A stretch of DNA of 64,000 bases from Ctenosaura bakeri (taxonomy: Eukaryota > Chordata > Lepidosauria > Squamata > Iguanidae), in the NCBI GenBank assembly GCA_948474755.1, contig CAOLHI010001311.1:372001-436000 (forward strand), read 5' to 3'. Shown here in pieces: positions 43,964 to 55,417 of the stretch. Both the position numbers and the translations under genes were made by a program. Within the stretch, counting starts at the first letter, position 1; each line of letters begins with the position of its first letter. The notes under the pieces are model-generated. The model saw nothing but the letters and a program-made list of their open reading frames with translations, was not told the origin of the DNA and searched no databases.

Positions 43964-44599
43964 ATTTTGCATCTGAAATGAAGCAGCAAAGCCTTCATAA
44001 CTAACCAGCTCACCATTGGCCTCTTTCTAATAGGTAGTCCCAGAACTAGCAAAAGGTACTGTTTGGGCTACCTACCAGAATCTCCCAAACAGTATAGCCA
44101 GTGACTATGCTGGCTGAGAAATTCTGGGAGATTTTCCAAGTAACTTTTCTAATCTTTGTAGTTTCCTTCCTGGAAGGGCTCTAGATAGTTTTCTTTTGCT
44201 GCTTAACAGAGACAACTCCACATCATGCAGATTTCCAAAGGCTTCAGGAAATTGGGCCATAGAGGTAGGATCTATGTTGAGTGGTGGACTTGATCTCTCC
44301 CAGTGAGTCAATCAGATGTTCCACACAGTAGCTGCAATCCTGCTTGGCTCAGCATAGCATAGCAGTTCCTTGTACACTACCATAGAACCCCGCCCCCTGG
44401 GTTCCACAGCCATTTGTGCCTGGATGACAGTGGAAGGAAGTATTTATTTGCACCTACAATAAAACCAATTTTGAATAATAAATAAGAAAAGATTTAAAAT
44501 ACATTAAATTTAAAATATATTAATAGTTTATCAGTTAAAAACCAGATAATTTTAAACAATGCAAACTAGCACTACCTGGATAAAATCAAACTAGGCCCA
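43964..44599. other. No recognisable feature
   Basis: AT-rich toward the right; nothing supported. Confidence 0.45.
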
Positions 44600-44960
44600 A
44601 AGGATTTAACAGAAAGCCAAATTTGTACTTGGTGCTGAAATTATACCACTGTCGGCACCAATTGGGCTGCCAAGGGGAGGGCATTCCACATCTGGGCTGC
44701 CAGTGCAGAGAAGGCCCTCACAGGGGAATCACACCAACATCTGGCTGTATCAGATGTGAAGCAATTACCTCATTCACTGAGGTCCTCCAGATGTCTCAAC
44801 AGTTGGTGTAAATATTTCATGTCTGGCTATGGGGAGAATATGCTTCTGCAATACCTCCACTTTCCTTCAGGCACAGATGGCTATGGGTGGGGGCTTCAGC
44901 AGCTCTACAAGAGACCTCATGGGACTATGGTCACTGTAGAGGGAAGAAGGCAATACTAGC
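44600..44960. repeat. Possible unclassified LINE-like fragment
   Basis: GCACCAATTGGGCTGCC and GGAGGGCATTCCACATCTGGGCTGCC followed by GAGAAGGCCCTC recall a common squamate interspersed repeat, but I cannot name the family. No meaningful frame. Confidence 0.25.
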
Positions 44961-45599
44961 CTCTGCAGCAATATAAAATAGACACACAAAGGTATAGGCT
45001 TAACTTATTCCTCTGTATACCGCTAGCAGGATGCCAGCCACTTCTGTTCATACAATCTGTGCAAAACCATCATGGGGTAAAACCTGCAGTTTGGTTTGCT
45101 GTTCTTAAATCTCCTTAATGAGGCCACATAACATTGTACATCAGTCACAGCCTCAAACACAATAAAAGAATTATCTTTGGGTTCTCTAGGAGGATTATTT
45201 TCAAATGCAATCCTCTAGCTTGTTCTGTTTGTTAAATAATCTACATTGACTCACCCTTCAATTTTTCTTCAGTTAAATTGTATTTTCCGATACAGGTTAT
45301 GTAAGGGACAAGGAAGTTAAAATCACCTCTAAGAATATGAAAGAAAACAATGTTCTGATGTAAAAATTCCATTGTATTTATGAAAGATTCCTTTGTCCTA
45401 TTAGTGTGTGTCTTAACAAAGCATGTAAATGTACACTTCCATACTTATGCAAAAGATCAGGCATTTTCCAAGTCTATCAGGGTTTATTAATTTTTTTCCC
45501 TACGGGTTACACTTTTTAAAGAAAGAAAAAATAAATTATTATTGACAAGCCAGTCAACCATCTTCCTCTGCTACCCCAAGTAAACTATAATGATAATGT
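44961..45599. other. No recognisable feature
   Basis: Single-copy-looking; nothing supported. Confidence 0.5.
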
Positions 45600-45611
45600 A
45601 ATCATTTTTAT
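45600..45611. repeat. Target-site duplication of a 5S-derived SINE, left
   Basis: AATCATTTTTAT, repeated exactly at 45844-45855. Confidence 0.85.
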
Positions 45612-45843
45612 GGGCTAAAATACCATAAAGGCATCAGAAACTGTCTGACATTGGAAGCTATGCGAGGTTAGCCCTGGTTAATACTTGGATGGGAGACTGC
45701 CAACAAACACCAGGTGTTGTAGGCTATCTTTCAGAGGAAGAAACTGGCAAAATCACCTCTGAGCGTGCCTTGCCTAGGGAAAACCTATGAAATTCATGTG
45801 GTCACCATAAGTTAACAGACGACTTGAAGGCACATGTACACGC
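45612..45843 (+). mobile_element. Complete 5S rRNA-derived SINE
   Basis: The first ~115 bp follow vertebrate 5S rRNA: GGAAGCTATGCGAGGTTAG, TAATACTTGGATGGGAGAC (the internal polymerase III control region), CAGGTGTTGTAGGCT. The SINE body follows (CAGAGGAAGAAACTGGC, CCTTGCCTAGGG, GACTTGAAGGCACATG). Exact 12-bp duplications flank it. It is a retroposon, not a 5S rRNA gene: the RNA is diverged and fused to an unrelated tail. LINE machinery would have mobilised it. Confidence 0.88.
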
Positions 45844-45855
45844 AATCATTTTTAT
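45844..45855. repeat. Target-site duplication of a 5S-derived SINE, right
   Basis: Exact match to 45600-45611. Confidence 0.85.
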
Positions 45856-46525
45856 AAAGTCTAGTCCCAGACTGATTGAATTTAGCCCATCATGCTTTTG
45901 TTGAAATAAATGTTAACAGAATGGGTCCATTTGTAAAATTTATAGTGATCAGGAAACATGGAGCATGGTTTTGGATTGTTTTATGGGAAGTGAATAATGA
46001 GTCACTCATGACTAGGAATGTTAACAGTGTGATTTTGCTCCTGAGTGATTGCTGGTGGCTCTCATATCAGTGGGACAGGTTTTACTTACATCTTTGAAAG
46101 AACTGCCCAAGACACTAAAACCTATCCTCCAAATACTTTCAGCACATGAACCACACCTTTAAATCCCAGATTAAAATTAACACTAAGACCAAGAAATTGA
46201 CTCCTTAATGATATAGAAGCTGCTATAATTCACTGGGAAAGGAGAGAAGTCATTTGGATAATTAGCAGTCCATGTGTCAAGAACCCCAGGAATGCCTAGG
46301 ATCATAAACTAGCTTTGAGCTAGGAATACTAACAGATGACCCATCAAACTTCTCTGATGGAGCTATAGAACATTTGGGCTTTACCATTGGGACAGCAGGG
46401 GAGGGCATGAGTTTCCTGCTGGTCTTGCAGAGCTTGAACTGTAGCTGCCACTTGGTCCAGTAATGCCAGACTATTTTGCACAAGATGCTCCATAAAGAAC
46501 ATCAGTTTTGCTCTGCTGTTTTGCT
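45856..46525. other. No recognisable feature
   Basis: Nothing supported. Confidence 0.5.
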
Positions 46526-46682
46526 CCTATCTTGGCTTTCTCAGCTACTGACTGATCCCTCAGCTTCTTGACCTCAAGACTGCTAATTAGCCACATGATT
46601 TCTCTCCTGTCCCTGTCTTTTACACACGTCTTGAGGTCAAGAAGCTGAGGGATCAGTCAGTAGCTGAGAAAGCCAAGATAGG
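46526..46682. repeat. Perfect 55-bp inverted repeat with 47-bp spacer
   Basis: The left arm 46526-46580 (starts CCTATCTTGGCTTTCTCAGC) and the right arm 46628-46682 are exact reverse complements with no mismatch. The spacer 46581-46627 is unrelated. Transcribed, it would fold into a long hairpin. The lack of any difference implies recent origin or gene conversion. The arm sequence is not seen elsewhere in the window and does not look like a known transposon end. Confidence 0.95.
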
Positions 46683-46743
46683 CAAAGGGGCAGAGAAAAG
46701 AATAGTCAGAGTCCAGTTCCAAGAGTCCAGAAAGCATGACAGA

Positions 46744-47392
46744 GGCCCTTTTCGCACGGGCTTTCCCGAGCGAAATAGCCCCGTGAGCCGTGCGGGAGTG
46801 GGAGCGCCGCTCCACACGACGCACTCCCACTTCCGGCGCTCTCACGGGGCTGCAGCGGCGCGAGCGCGGGGTTTTTGATTTTTGCTTCCAAGCGAAAATC
46901 ACCCCGCGCTCGCGCAACGCTCCCGGCGCCCACCCGCACTTACCTGTTGTGCGGTGCGTCGGAGAGGCGGCCGGGTAGGGCTTCCTTCCCTCCGCTCCTG
47001 CGGAAGGAAGGGGTGGGGCGGGGCGCTTGCGTGACGGATGCGATGGCATCCTGCTTCGCGCGGGTGGGGGGCTGCTCGCGACAGCCTCCTGCTTCGCACG
47101 CGCGCGTGGGGGGTGGGTGGGCGCGACTGTCGCTCGCTCCTGGCGCACGCGGGGGGACGGGCGCGACTGTCGCTCGCTTCCCGCATGCGCGGGGGGCGGC
47201 GCGAGAGGCTCCTGCTTCTCGCGCAAGCGGGGGAGGATGGACGCGCGAGCCGCCTCCGGGACACTGCCGCTTCCCCGCTTGTTCCTTCGCCTGCGGAAGG
47301 AATGAGTGGGGAACCGGCAGGCTCTCGGAAGAGGCTTTTCGTGCAAGCCGCCCACCCCGGCTCACGCAAAAAGCCTCAGTGCGAAAAGGGCC
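46744..47392 (+). mobile_element. Complete GC-rich Harbinger-like MITE
   Basis: Ends GGCCCTTTTCGCAC (46744) and GTGCGAAAAGGGCC (to 47392), flanked by AGA on both sides (46741-46743 and 47393-47395). A hairpin around 46853-46919 (inner GATTTTTGCTTCCAAGCGAAAATC, 46877-46900) starts 133 bp from the left end. CTTACCTG at 46939-46946 is CAGGTAAG on the minus strand. The right two thirds are very CpG-rich with a ~40-bp imperfect tandem repeat (GCGCGACTGTCGCTCGCT at 47121 and 47161). The several 90-230 codon frames across it are chance products of this composition. Confidence 0.85.
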
Positions 47393-48043
47393 AGAGTCTC
47401 CATGTTGGCTTGAACACTTTTTCATAGAGTTAGAGATATCTGTTGATTCCTGCCAGTGACCAGTGTTTGCTGCTGCCTGTCTTATGTAGGTTAGTTGACT
47501 GTTCAGTTCAGTGAGAATGGCTGAGGCAATATTGCCTGAGCTGCCAGTGTGCTGATCCCCTTCCAAATAATGTATTGCTCTTACCTGAAAGGGAGGCACG
47601 GCTAGAGCCACCAACTACCATAGATATGAATATACACAACTGGTTAATGGTTTAGGAACAGAAGAAGGTAGAGCTAAGGAACTCTGTTCTATCCCCTTAG
47701 AGGTAGGGTTTCCTCTTCTCTGTATAAGTGAATTTATAGGAAGCATGGATCCAGTTGTTAGATTATAATTATTACAATTATTTTGGTTGTTACTTAATTA
47801 TGATTATGATTTTAAGTAATGCACTAAACCAACTCCAGTCATAGAAAGCAGGTTCCTTCCAAATTTAAGGTGTTTTAGGTACATCTATGCCAAAGATTAG
47901 CCAGTTTCATATTTGTTCTTAGAGCAACACATGCCCGAAAGCAAGACATTTAAATGCAGACTATGTTTAAAAATCGTCAAAATTTTTGTTACTAGAATTA
48001 CTAGTAACTAGTAATACAGAGACCCTTTTTCACATCTTCAGAG
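47393..48043. other. No recognisable feature
   Basis: Nothing supported. Confidence 0.5.
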
Positions 48044-48125
48044 GTGGACAACCTATAGACTTCCAGATGTTGGACTACAACTCCCATCATCCTTGACCAT
48101 TGGTCTTTTTTGCCTGGACTGATGT
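48044..48125. mobile_element. hAT-like MITE fragment
   Basis: AGAGGTGGACAACCTATAG then CAGATGTTGGACTACAACTCCC and TCATCCTTGACCATTGGTC form one end of a very common squamate hAT-like MITE. The opposite end is not visible. Confidence 0.55.
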
Positions 48126-48716
48126 AAGTTGGTAAGCTGCTGCCTGGCCTCAGTGCCATTTTCTCCTTCTTTCCCTCCTCTTTCTTTAGCCTCAGTTCAC
48201 CAATATTCCCATATGATCCAACTGCCTGTTACGGCCTACTTAATATTTTTTATGATTTTGTTACATGTAATGGTATGGCATCATCATCAAGAACTGTTGG
48301 TTGCCAATGCCAATAGCATTACATTAATATGAGCAAATAGAACCAAATATTGTATGAACACGGGGTGAGGGAGAACATAACATGGAGAAGGTTAGTGTTA
48401 AATAAGGAGAATGAGCTTGAAAATTGTTAAAAGAGGTTTTAACACAAAAGAAGGCTTCAAAATGAAGTAACTTGCTACATGCAGATCCCAAGCAGCTAAC
48501 AGGAGAGATCACAGCAAAGTACTTGCCCTTGTAATCGATGGGATCACATCTGTGTTGTAATATCAATCACTTGTTCTCTGTTTTTAAACAATAAAATTGC
48601 TAATTGCATGGATTATTAGCACCATGGTGGTTAATGCTCTCGAACAACATCCTTCAGCTTTTTCATTATCATTGCCTCAATGAGCACCTGCTCACAGAGA
48701 TCCCTGCACTTTAAAC
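48126..48716. other. No recognisable feature
   Basis: Nothing supported. Confidence 0.5.
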
Positions 48717-48748
48717 CAGAGAGAGAGAGAGAGAGGGAGAGAGAGAGA
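48717..48748 (+). repeat. (GA)n microsatellite
   Basis: GAGAGA with one GGGA interruption. Confidence 0.95.
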
Positions 48749-49407
48749 AAATGCATAGATTAAAAACTCTTGACTTTGTAGTTCACTTATTTTCCAAGCA
48801 CTTACCAAAATTGCCCACTTTGAATCCATTACAAGTATGGCATCAACTGCATTTGAATGTAAGCAACTGTTATTTCTTGGCAGGCTGGTTGACTCAACAA
48901 TCTAAGTGGACAGCTATTGACTTCCTGTCTAAATGGGTTGTTTCACAGAGTAGTTAGCAGATTGGTCTCTTTATTCTTCCCACAGGAATAACTGAATGCA
49001 CCTGCTCAACTTGATAAGAACCAAATTAGGCAAAGGAGGGAACTATTTTTTAATGGGAACACAAGCACAAAAGGGGGAGAAAGTATAAAATATTTAAAAT
49101 GTTCTTTTAGTTTAGTGTCTGTGAACATAATGCCTATTCTGTACTTAATCAAAGTGTTCCTCTATCTCCCTGGGCTATAAACCAGGAAATCACTGAATTT
49201 TACAGGAATCCAGGTTAGATCATTACAGCTTGTGCATTTTTATGTGCGTCAGCTCCCAAGGTATGCATGGAAGTCTATAAAATAAGTATACAATAAAACC
49301 TCATTTGCCCAGACCTACCTTAGACATAATTGTTACATACAGAAATAAATGCATGCTTAAGTAGCTGGTAATTGAGCGATAGCTACCAATGGTATTCTTA
49401 GTTTAAA
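48749..49407. other. No recognisable feature
   Basis: Nothing supported. Confidence 0.5.
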
Positions 49408-49543
49408 CAGGAGTAGGAAAAGTATGGTCCTCCAGATGTTGTGAGACTGCAACTCCCATCAGCCCTCCCCAGCAGAGTCAATGGGGAAGAATGATATGAA
49501 TTGCTGTTCAGCAACATCTATAGGGCTGCTTTTCCTACCCGTG
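49408..49543. mobile_element. hAT-like MITE, both ends present
   Basis: The left end CAGGAGTAGGAAAAGTATGG and the complement of the right end CACGGGTAGGAAAAGCAG are inverted repeats. CCAGATGTTG inside the left end pairs with CAACATCTATAG near the right. The core GACTGCAACTCCCATCAGCCC is the family signature. No matching 8-bp flanks. It is 136 bp and non-coding. Confidence 0.65.
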
Positions 49544-50725
49544 CTGTACTGCTACTTACTCAGCTGAGCACCAAAGGATCAATTCAGATGTTGCTGCTGC
49601 AGTTCAGAGATGGCCCCAAATCACTTCCACTTCGCAGTACTTCAGGTTTTTAGGTTGCTTCACTGTCCTGAGAAGTTACTTTTTTTTTCTTCAACTCCTA
49701 GGCAGTACATAGCCAAGGATTACTCTATTAAGAGTGGGAGTACAGCTTGTTCCAAAATAGGTTGAATCCCAGTCTGTGAGCCACACTTTCAACTAATCAG
49801 CAGCAGCTACATTTTGTTCCTGTTTCAGTTCAGTTTGTTCACTCCCGCCCACAGAACCATCCAATCTATTGTCAATCCAAGCAATATCAAAAGTGTTCAG
49901 TGTTTCAGCTGCTTCCATGGTATCAGGTAAGTCGCTTTCAAAACTCTGAAGCAGCCCCCATCAGCAACTTCATGTAGATGTTCAATAACAGAGATGACAG
50001 ACTGGAATCCACCAAAACTCAAGGTGCCAAAGAGTAGTCTTCTAGCACTACCTTTTGGATATTATGTCACAAGAAAGACTGGAATCACAGCAGGACAGGA
50101 CCTTCAATGGTTGCTTCATTGAGGCAAGCCAGAAGGTTAACAAGGTCAACTGTAAAAAAACTGCAAAGAGGTCCAGAATAACTAATGGAAATACAGACAC
50201 CCCACCATTTATCAGCATCCTTTATCTATCAAGCTGACCAAAGCAGTCATAGTCAAAAGCCTCCCTGAAACAATCCCAGATAATCAGTGCTATTCAGAAG
50301 TCTCTGGGGTTGCAGTGCCACTTTCTCAGTCACTTTAGCCAAGGATGTTATGTTCTGTATGGAAGCCCTCCATAAAGCTTTGTGGCTGGAAGAACTTTTG
50401 CAGTGCTAACTAAAAGGGGTTGGGTCGTATAGTATAACTTTTAAATCCTCCAATAACATCTGTATTGGCCAAGAAAGCTATTAGACAAAGAGGAAGCTGC
50501 TGTTTGAGCAGATAGATTTCATAAAATGATCCAAAGTCAGAAAATTATCAGTTATTTAGTTGATTAAGAGATAATTTCACAACCAAAGGTTACCATTTGT
50601 ATTCTGACTGGAAATATTTAGGTCACCTCTTAGGAGCAGTAAGGTGGGTTCGACTGATCTGTTTCTGGTTTGGAACACTTTCACATTCAAGTCCATCTTG
50701 TCTTCTTTTTTCTGCTAGTCCGCAA
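49544..50725. other. No recognisable feature
   Basis: About 1.2 kb; nothing supported. Confidence 0.5.
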
Positions 50726-50950
50726 TTTGTTGTTGTTTTTACATGTCTTCATATTGACTCTGAACTATGGTGATTCTATCACAGGGTTTTCTTGACAAGA
50801 TTTATTCAGAGGAAGTTTGCCATTGTCTTTCTCTGAGGCTGAGAGACTCATGAGTTGCCCAAGGTCACCCAGTAGTTCACATCCACAGTTTCCACAGGGT
50901 TTTGAACCCTGGTCCACCATGCAAACACCACCACCACACTGGACATCTCC
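50726..50950 (-). mobile_element. tRNA-derived SINE, minus strand
   Basis: The TTGTTGTTG tail is at the left. The body in reverse reads AAGTTTGCCATTGTC, GGTCACCCAGTAG, and box B reversed GTTTTGAACCC. The right end CACCACCACCACACTGG is the reversed head. Confidence 0.75.
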
Positions 50951-50967
50951 CCCCCACACACACCACA

Positions 50968-50991
50968 CAGAGAGAGAGAGAGAGAGAGAGA
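50968..50991 (+). repeat. (GA)n microsatellite
   Basis: About twelve GA units. Confidence 0.95.
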
Positions 50992-51975
50992 TCACCAGAA
51001 TTCTGAATTAAAGAGGACTTAGAATAATGTTGTCTTTAAAAGCTTTTTCTTTTAAAAAATGATAGTGCTGTTAATATACTTTGCAATGTTTCATAGATGA
51101 AAACGGGGACATTTGTGACCAAACAACACGAGACTGCAGTCAAGACAGCAAAAGTTATGAATTAAGAAGAACAGAAAAGTTAGTGAAGCTACAGCTATTT
51201 GCTTTTCCCCAAGCCTACAAAGGAGAACAAGTATCCCCCCATCTTCTCCTTTGCTTCTTGGTCAATTGAGTACAAGCTACTTTTTCTGAACTCAGTTTAC
51301 ACCAGTGGACGCAGTCGCACAGCGACCGGTGGGGGGAGGAGATGATTCGCCCCAGGCGGCAATGTGTTTGGGGTGTCTCAGCCCATAGCCACACCTCCAC
51401 GTGCCCTGGCCACACCCCATGTGCTGCAGCCACACCCACACACACCACGATCACACCGTCACACACAGTGGCTATGCCCCTCATGCCATAGCCACATCCC
51501 CCTCCACTCCCTTCCACACACTTCACGCTCTACCACTGAGTGGAAGTAAGCAGAAGAGAAAGGTGAAAAAGAGGAGGAAGAGAAAGAAATTGTGACATTT
51601 TCAAAGCAGGCAAAAAAGTGGAACAACAGAGGATTGATCAAGACTGCCCCTGCCAAATCAGGACAGTTGGAGGGTTTGAGGTAACAGTCTCTCTAAAACC
51701 TGGCTTGCTGACACAGTGGTTGCTCTGCAAGTTGAAAAGGGGACTGCAAATGCTGCAAGCAGCATGCAGGGCAAGAGGTTCTAGGAAAAGGGAATTTTTC
51801 CAAGTAATAGAACAATGCCATCTGATAAAATGCTGTTTCCCCTCATCCCCCAATCTCATATTCCCAGGGTCATTTCTGGCCATATTTTCAGCCTACATAA
51901 CAGTTACTTATACACTTTCATAAGGAGAAGGAAAAGGTAAGGGATGAACAACTACTCTCAGGGCCACCTAGTTAA
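50992..51975. other. Mixed spacer with a C/A-rich patch
   Basis: From about 51370 to 51500 the DNA is rich in CCACACC-type words (ATAGCCACACCTCC, GCAGCCACACCCAC, ATAGCCACATCCCC). This suggests a decayed ~35-40-bp tandem or an old repeat. No gene. Confidence 0.4.
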
Positions 51976-52176
51976 GGCCATTTCCACACTACGATGTTAT
52001 AGTGCTATGATTCCATTTTCAACATCCTATGGAATCCTGGGCTTTGCAGTTTAAAGAGGGGCCTTTAGAATTCTTAGCCAGAGAGCTCTTTGGCCTCAGT
52101 AACTATGAACCCCAGAATTCCATAGGATGTTGAAAGTGGAATAATAGCACTGTAACAGTGCAGTGCAGAAATGGCC
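51976..52176. mobile_element. Palindromic MITE, sibling of 6955-7134
   Basis: Ends GGCCATTTCCACACTACG and TGCAGAAATGGCC, with flanking triplets TAA and TGA. Arms share CATCCTATGGAATCC and GTGGAATAATAGCAC with 6955-7134. The centre has an extra block (TTAGAATTCTTAGCCAGAG) also found in 62991-63190. Confidence 0.8.
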
Positions 52177-52599
52177 TGAATTCACTGCCAGCACAGATTC
52201 CAAGAGAGAAGTAGGTCTTCAAAAGTTTTTTAAAAAATTAATTCATTCTATGCAGTTACTATGATACTTTAAAAAATAGTTATTGTCATTGTGCATTCCA
52301 AGCTTCAACATGGAACACTTTGCATTACTAGTTCATTTTTTTCTGTATTTGGTTTTATTCTCTTTAAGACAAAAATATGAAAAATTTTGAAGTGATAAGA
52401 GAATGGTATGAAATTCCATTTCAAGTACAGGTAAAGGCTTTTTTATTATTTAAACAAATATTTTGTGATTAAATGCCTTTTAATGAAGTGACTGTGTTGT
52501 ACATTATATTCTTACTTTTATATTTTCAGATGATTGTTTCAAATGAGTGATGTTTTAAAAAGCTAGCTTATTTGATTTCTTTTTTTAAAAAAAGGGTTT
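52177..52599. other. No recognisable feature
   Basis: AT-rich; nothing supported. Confidence 0.5.
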
Positions 52600-52720
52600 T
52601 GTATCATCAGGTTTTTTCTTGTATCTTGGTTCAGCCTTGTCATAAGTTGCCTTGGATCTAATATAGGAAGACAAGCAGGATATATATTAAATAATTTTAA
52701 AAGAAACAAATAAAAAATCC
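52600..52720 (+). mobile_element. L2-type LINE 3'-end fragment
   Basis: CATAAGTTGCCTTGGATCTAATATAGG and GCAGGATATATATTAAATAATT match the typical L2 3' terminus, ending in an ATAAAT-type microtail. No coding part. Confidence 0.5.
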
Positions 52721-54019
52721 TGTCTGAATCTTCTAAAATATCCTTTAATTATAATTTTAAAAAGTAATAGGAAAATATTACTGATTGCACTGGTAAAGAT
52801 GCCTGACTCTCACTTGTATTACTTTTCAAATATAATTTTGCTATGTACTTATTCCTCCTCTCCTCCGCAAAAATAATAATAATAAAATAATAAAAATAAA
52901 AATACTTGTAGCTATGTTATTTGTAATGCATCAGTGTCAAGCTGTGAGAGGGACTACATTCTGATCTACACATTTCTTCAGGATATGGATCTTCCTCTGG
53001 AATAACAAATTCCTTAAATTCCAACAAATCTTTCAAGCACACCTTTTGCAAACACTTGGGCTTTATTGGTCTTGAATCTGGGTGATCTGCTTTAAAATCC
53101 CTGGGTTGAAATTATAACATAGCCTTGAGAAAATCACCACCTCCTTCAACATGATGTTGTCTTTCCGTTGAATAATGACAGGCTAACATAATAGAGTTAA
53201 TAATATAGTGATAATGCTAACAGGGATCCACCTTCTTGAGTTCTTTGTTTTTCTGATTTAAGGCAAAGATGAAGCGCATGTTACGTAGAAAATATATCAA
53301 TACAAGTTTAATTTAGGGTTTAAAAATCTAAATCTCTTTCAATGCACAATTTAATTAAGCTGCACTAATAGCATCTAAGCTGATCTGACAATATTATAAA
53401 ATTCTTAATAACAGTGATTACACTGAAACTCTACTGAAAAAGAACTGAGTGGGAGGTGAGGAAGAAGTTGCCTGTGTTCCAAGGTCTGAAGCTTTGAAGT
53501 TTTACCTGTGTTTATTATAAATGCCCATATATAATCAATATACGCTGTTAAATATATCTTCCACCCTTTTCAGCCGTGCCAAACATTTCGTCTCAGCATC
53601 AGATACAAATACATGTTTAACAGAATGGAAGTTATTCATGTATCCCGGTGTGAGCATTTGGAGGATTCTGTGAACAGTAGAAAAGGAACTTTTTTCATGT
53701 TCTGCTTTATAAGACCCAGTAATATCTTGGACAGCTTCTCACTTGACCTTTAAGAACAAAAGATGAAATTTCTCTGGGACAAGGATTCCTAATGCTTTAG
53801 AATGTTTCATTGTGCTCTCATACCAACATATCTCTGATAACTTCCGCAGGACTTTTAATAAGGGTCTTGACAGTAGAACCAAATAAACAACAGTCAATTA
53901 GCTTTCCCTTTAGCATTATCCTTAACATTTAAAGATCGAAGGTAGAAAAATGAATTTCCCAGACTGTTTAAACATCATGTTTTTTACAAGCCCAGCCCTG
54001 AAAATAAGACTCTTTTGCA
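52721..54019. other. No recognisable feature
   Basis: AT-rich; no repeat or exon that I can support. Confidence 0.45.
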
Positions 54020-54640
54020 TCAATCTGTTCTGCTAGAAATGGAAGTAATTTGATTGTTATTTTTTATTTGCTTTTGTAGAATGGAGTTGATGGCTTCTAA
54101 TCATATGTGGTAAAAACTCATTAGCTCTGAAGCTTCCCGCTTTTATCCCTGTGGTTGAGAAGAAACATGCACTCACTGGCTCTCACACCTGTAAGAGTAT
54201 TTTCCAACTCCTCATTTTCTCCTCTAATTACTTCTTGATTGTGGGGTAAATTCTCTGAGCTGCCATGGAAAGGAAATCATTGTCTTTTTATCCTCTCTGT
54301 GGGGAATTGATTCCACTTGTTTACTGATGTGTGTGGCAGACTGAATGAAATGATTCCTAATTAGCATATATGAAATAATCATTGGCCTATCTGGAGTCAT
54401 AATTAATGCATTAGGAAGAATTTACCGAATGTCAAGGAGAAAGGCATTAGCATAAATGAGCTTATTTTAGATAGGCTGTGATGGAGAGTATACTTTCCAG
54501 CAAGAATGTTTACTAAAATTAAGCAATAACAACATATCAATTTACCAAGAGCCATTACCACGCATGATTGGAAACATTAACTTTTGAAGCTGATATCCAT
54601 TTCCTTCTCTTCACTACTAAGCTTCGTTTAAGCCTCCTCG
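54020..54640. other. AT-rich stretch, candidate conserved non-coding element
   Basis: Low-repeat DNA with ordered homeodomain-type cores: CCTAATTAGCATATATG (about 54356), CATAATTAATGCATTAGG (about 54400), GGCATTAGCATAAATGAGC (about 54445). Composition resembles developmental enhancers, but conservation is not visible here. Confidence 0.3.
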
Positions 54641-55407
54641 TGACATTTAAAAATACTTAATATACAGCCTTCACAGAGTAAGGAGGAGGGAAGGAATACC
54701 TTGTCAACATAACAAGTGCTTAAAACCTTTTATATAACGTTTTCACAGAAGAATGGAAAACGCCTCTAGGAGTGTTAAAAAAAAAACAGGTAAAATTGAG
54801 CTTCAGTGTTTAAAATTCTTCTTTCTTGCTTTGGCTGTAATACTTATCCCAAAATGAAATGGTACAATTGTATCCACTGAAGAATTAGTGTGAACAAATC
54901 ATGACGAATTTGTAAGGTTAAGTGACAAGCCATGATTATCTGTTTTGAACGTTATCCTTCATGTATCTCAAGCTTTAGCTGAAAATGAGTTGATATGTTT
55001 GATCTTCATTCTGGCATATAGTTTTGAAATTAGTTCACCTTCTAATAGCTATAAACCATATCTAGTAGTGGTAGACTATACCTGCACTAATGTTGCATGG
55101 AGAGATATCTGGGCCATCCTCCCATTGGAACTCCCAATATTGCAGTCCGCGTCCAGGCCATCACAGCCTCCCATGTTGTTCAAGTGCTGGGAGCAAGTCT
55201 GTGGAATAGACAGATCTCTAAGTAGGCTAGAACTCTGATCATATAAGACTATGGCTCATGGGTACAGCCTAGGCACTATGCATGGGTCACCTCCTTGGAA
55301 CCAATCTATCATATATTTAGCATCTGGATGTACAACTGTGTATATGTATAAATAAACAGATAAATATGATTTCTGATGCACCATGCTATAGAAGTCCTAT
55401 TCAATGT
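54641..55407. other. No recognisable feature
   Basis: A 97-codon frame at 54945-55238 shows no family features and no splice context. Confidence 0.5.
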
Positions 55408-55417
55408 TATATAAGAC
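55408..55417. repeat. Target-site duplication of a SINE, left
   Basis: TATATAAGAC, repeated exactly at 55580-55589. Confidence 0.8.

Noticed and set aside
45612..45730. 5S rRNA gene
   Set aside because: The 5S-like sequence is diverged, fused to a SINE body and flanked by target-site duplications, so it is a retroposon.
46657..47614. Overlapping long frames on both strands (up to 232 codons)
   Set aside because: They lie largely in a CpG-rich MITE where stop codons are rare in all frames. No domain, no splice signals in context, and the proteins are low-complexity Arg/Pro/Ala.
54945..55238. 97-codon frame as a possible exon
   Set aside because: No splice acceptor/donor pair in frame, no domain, ordinary base composition for non-coding DNA.
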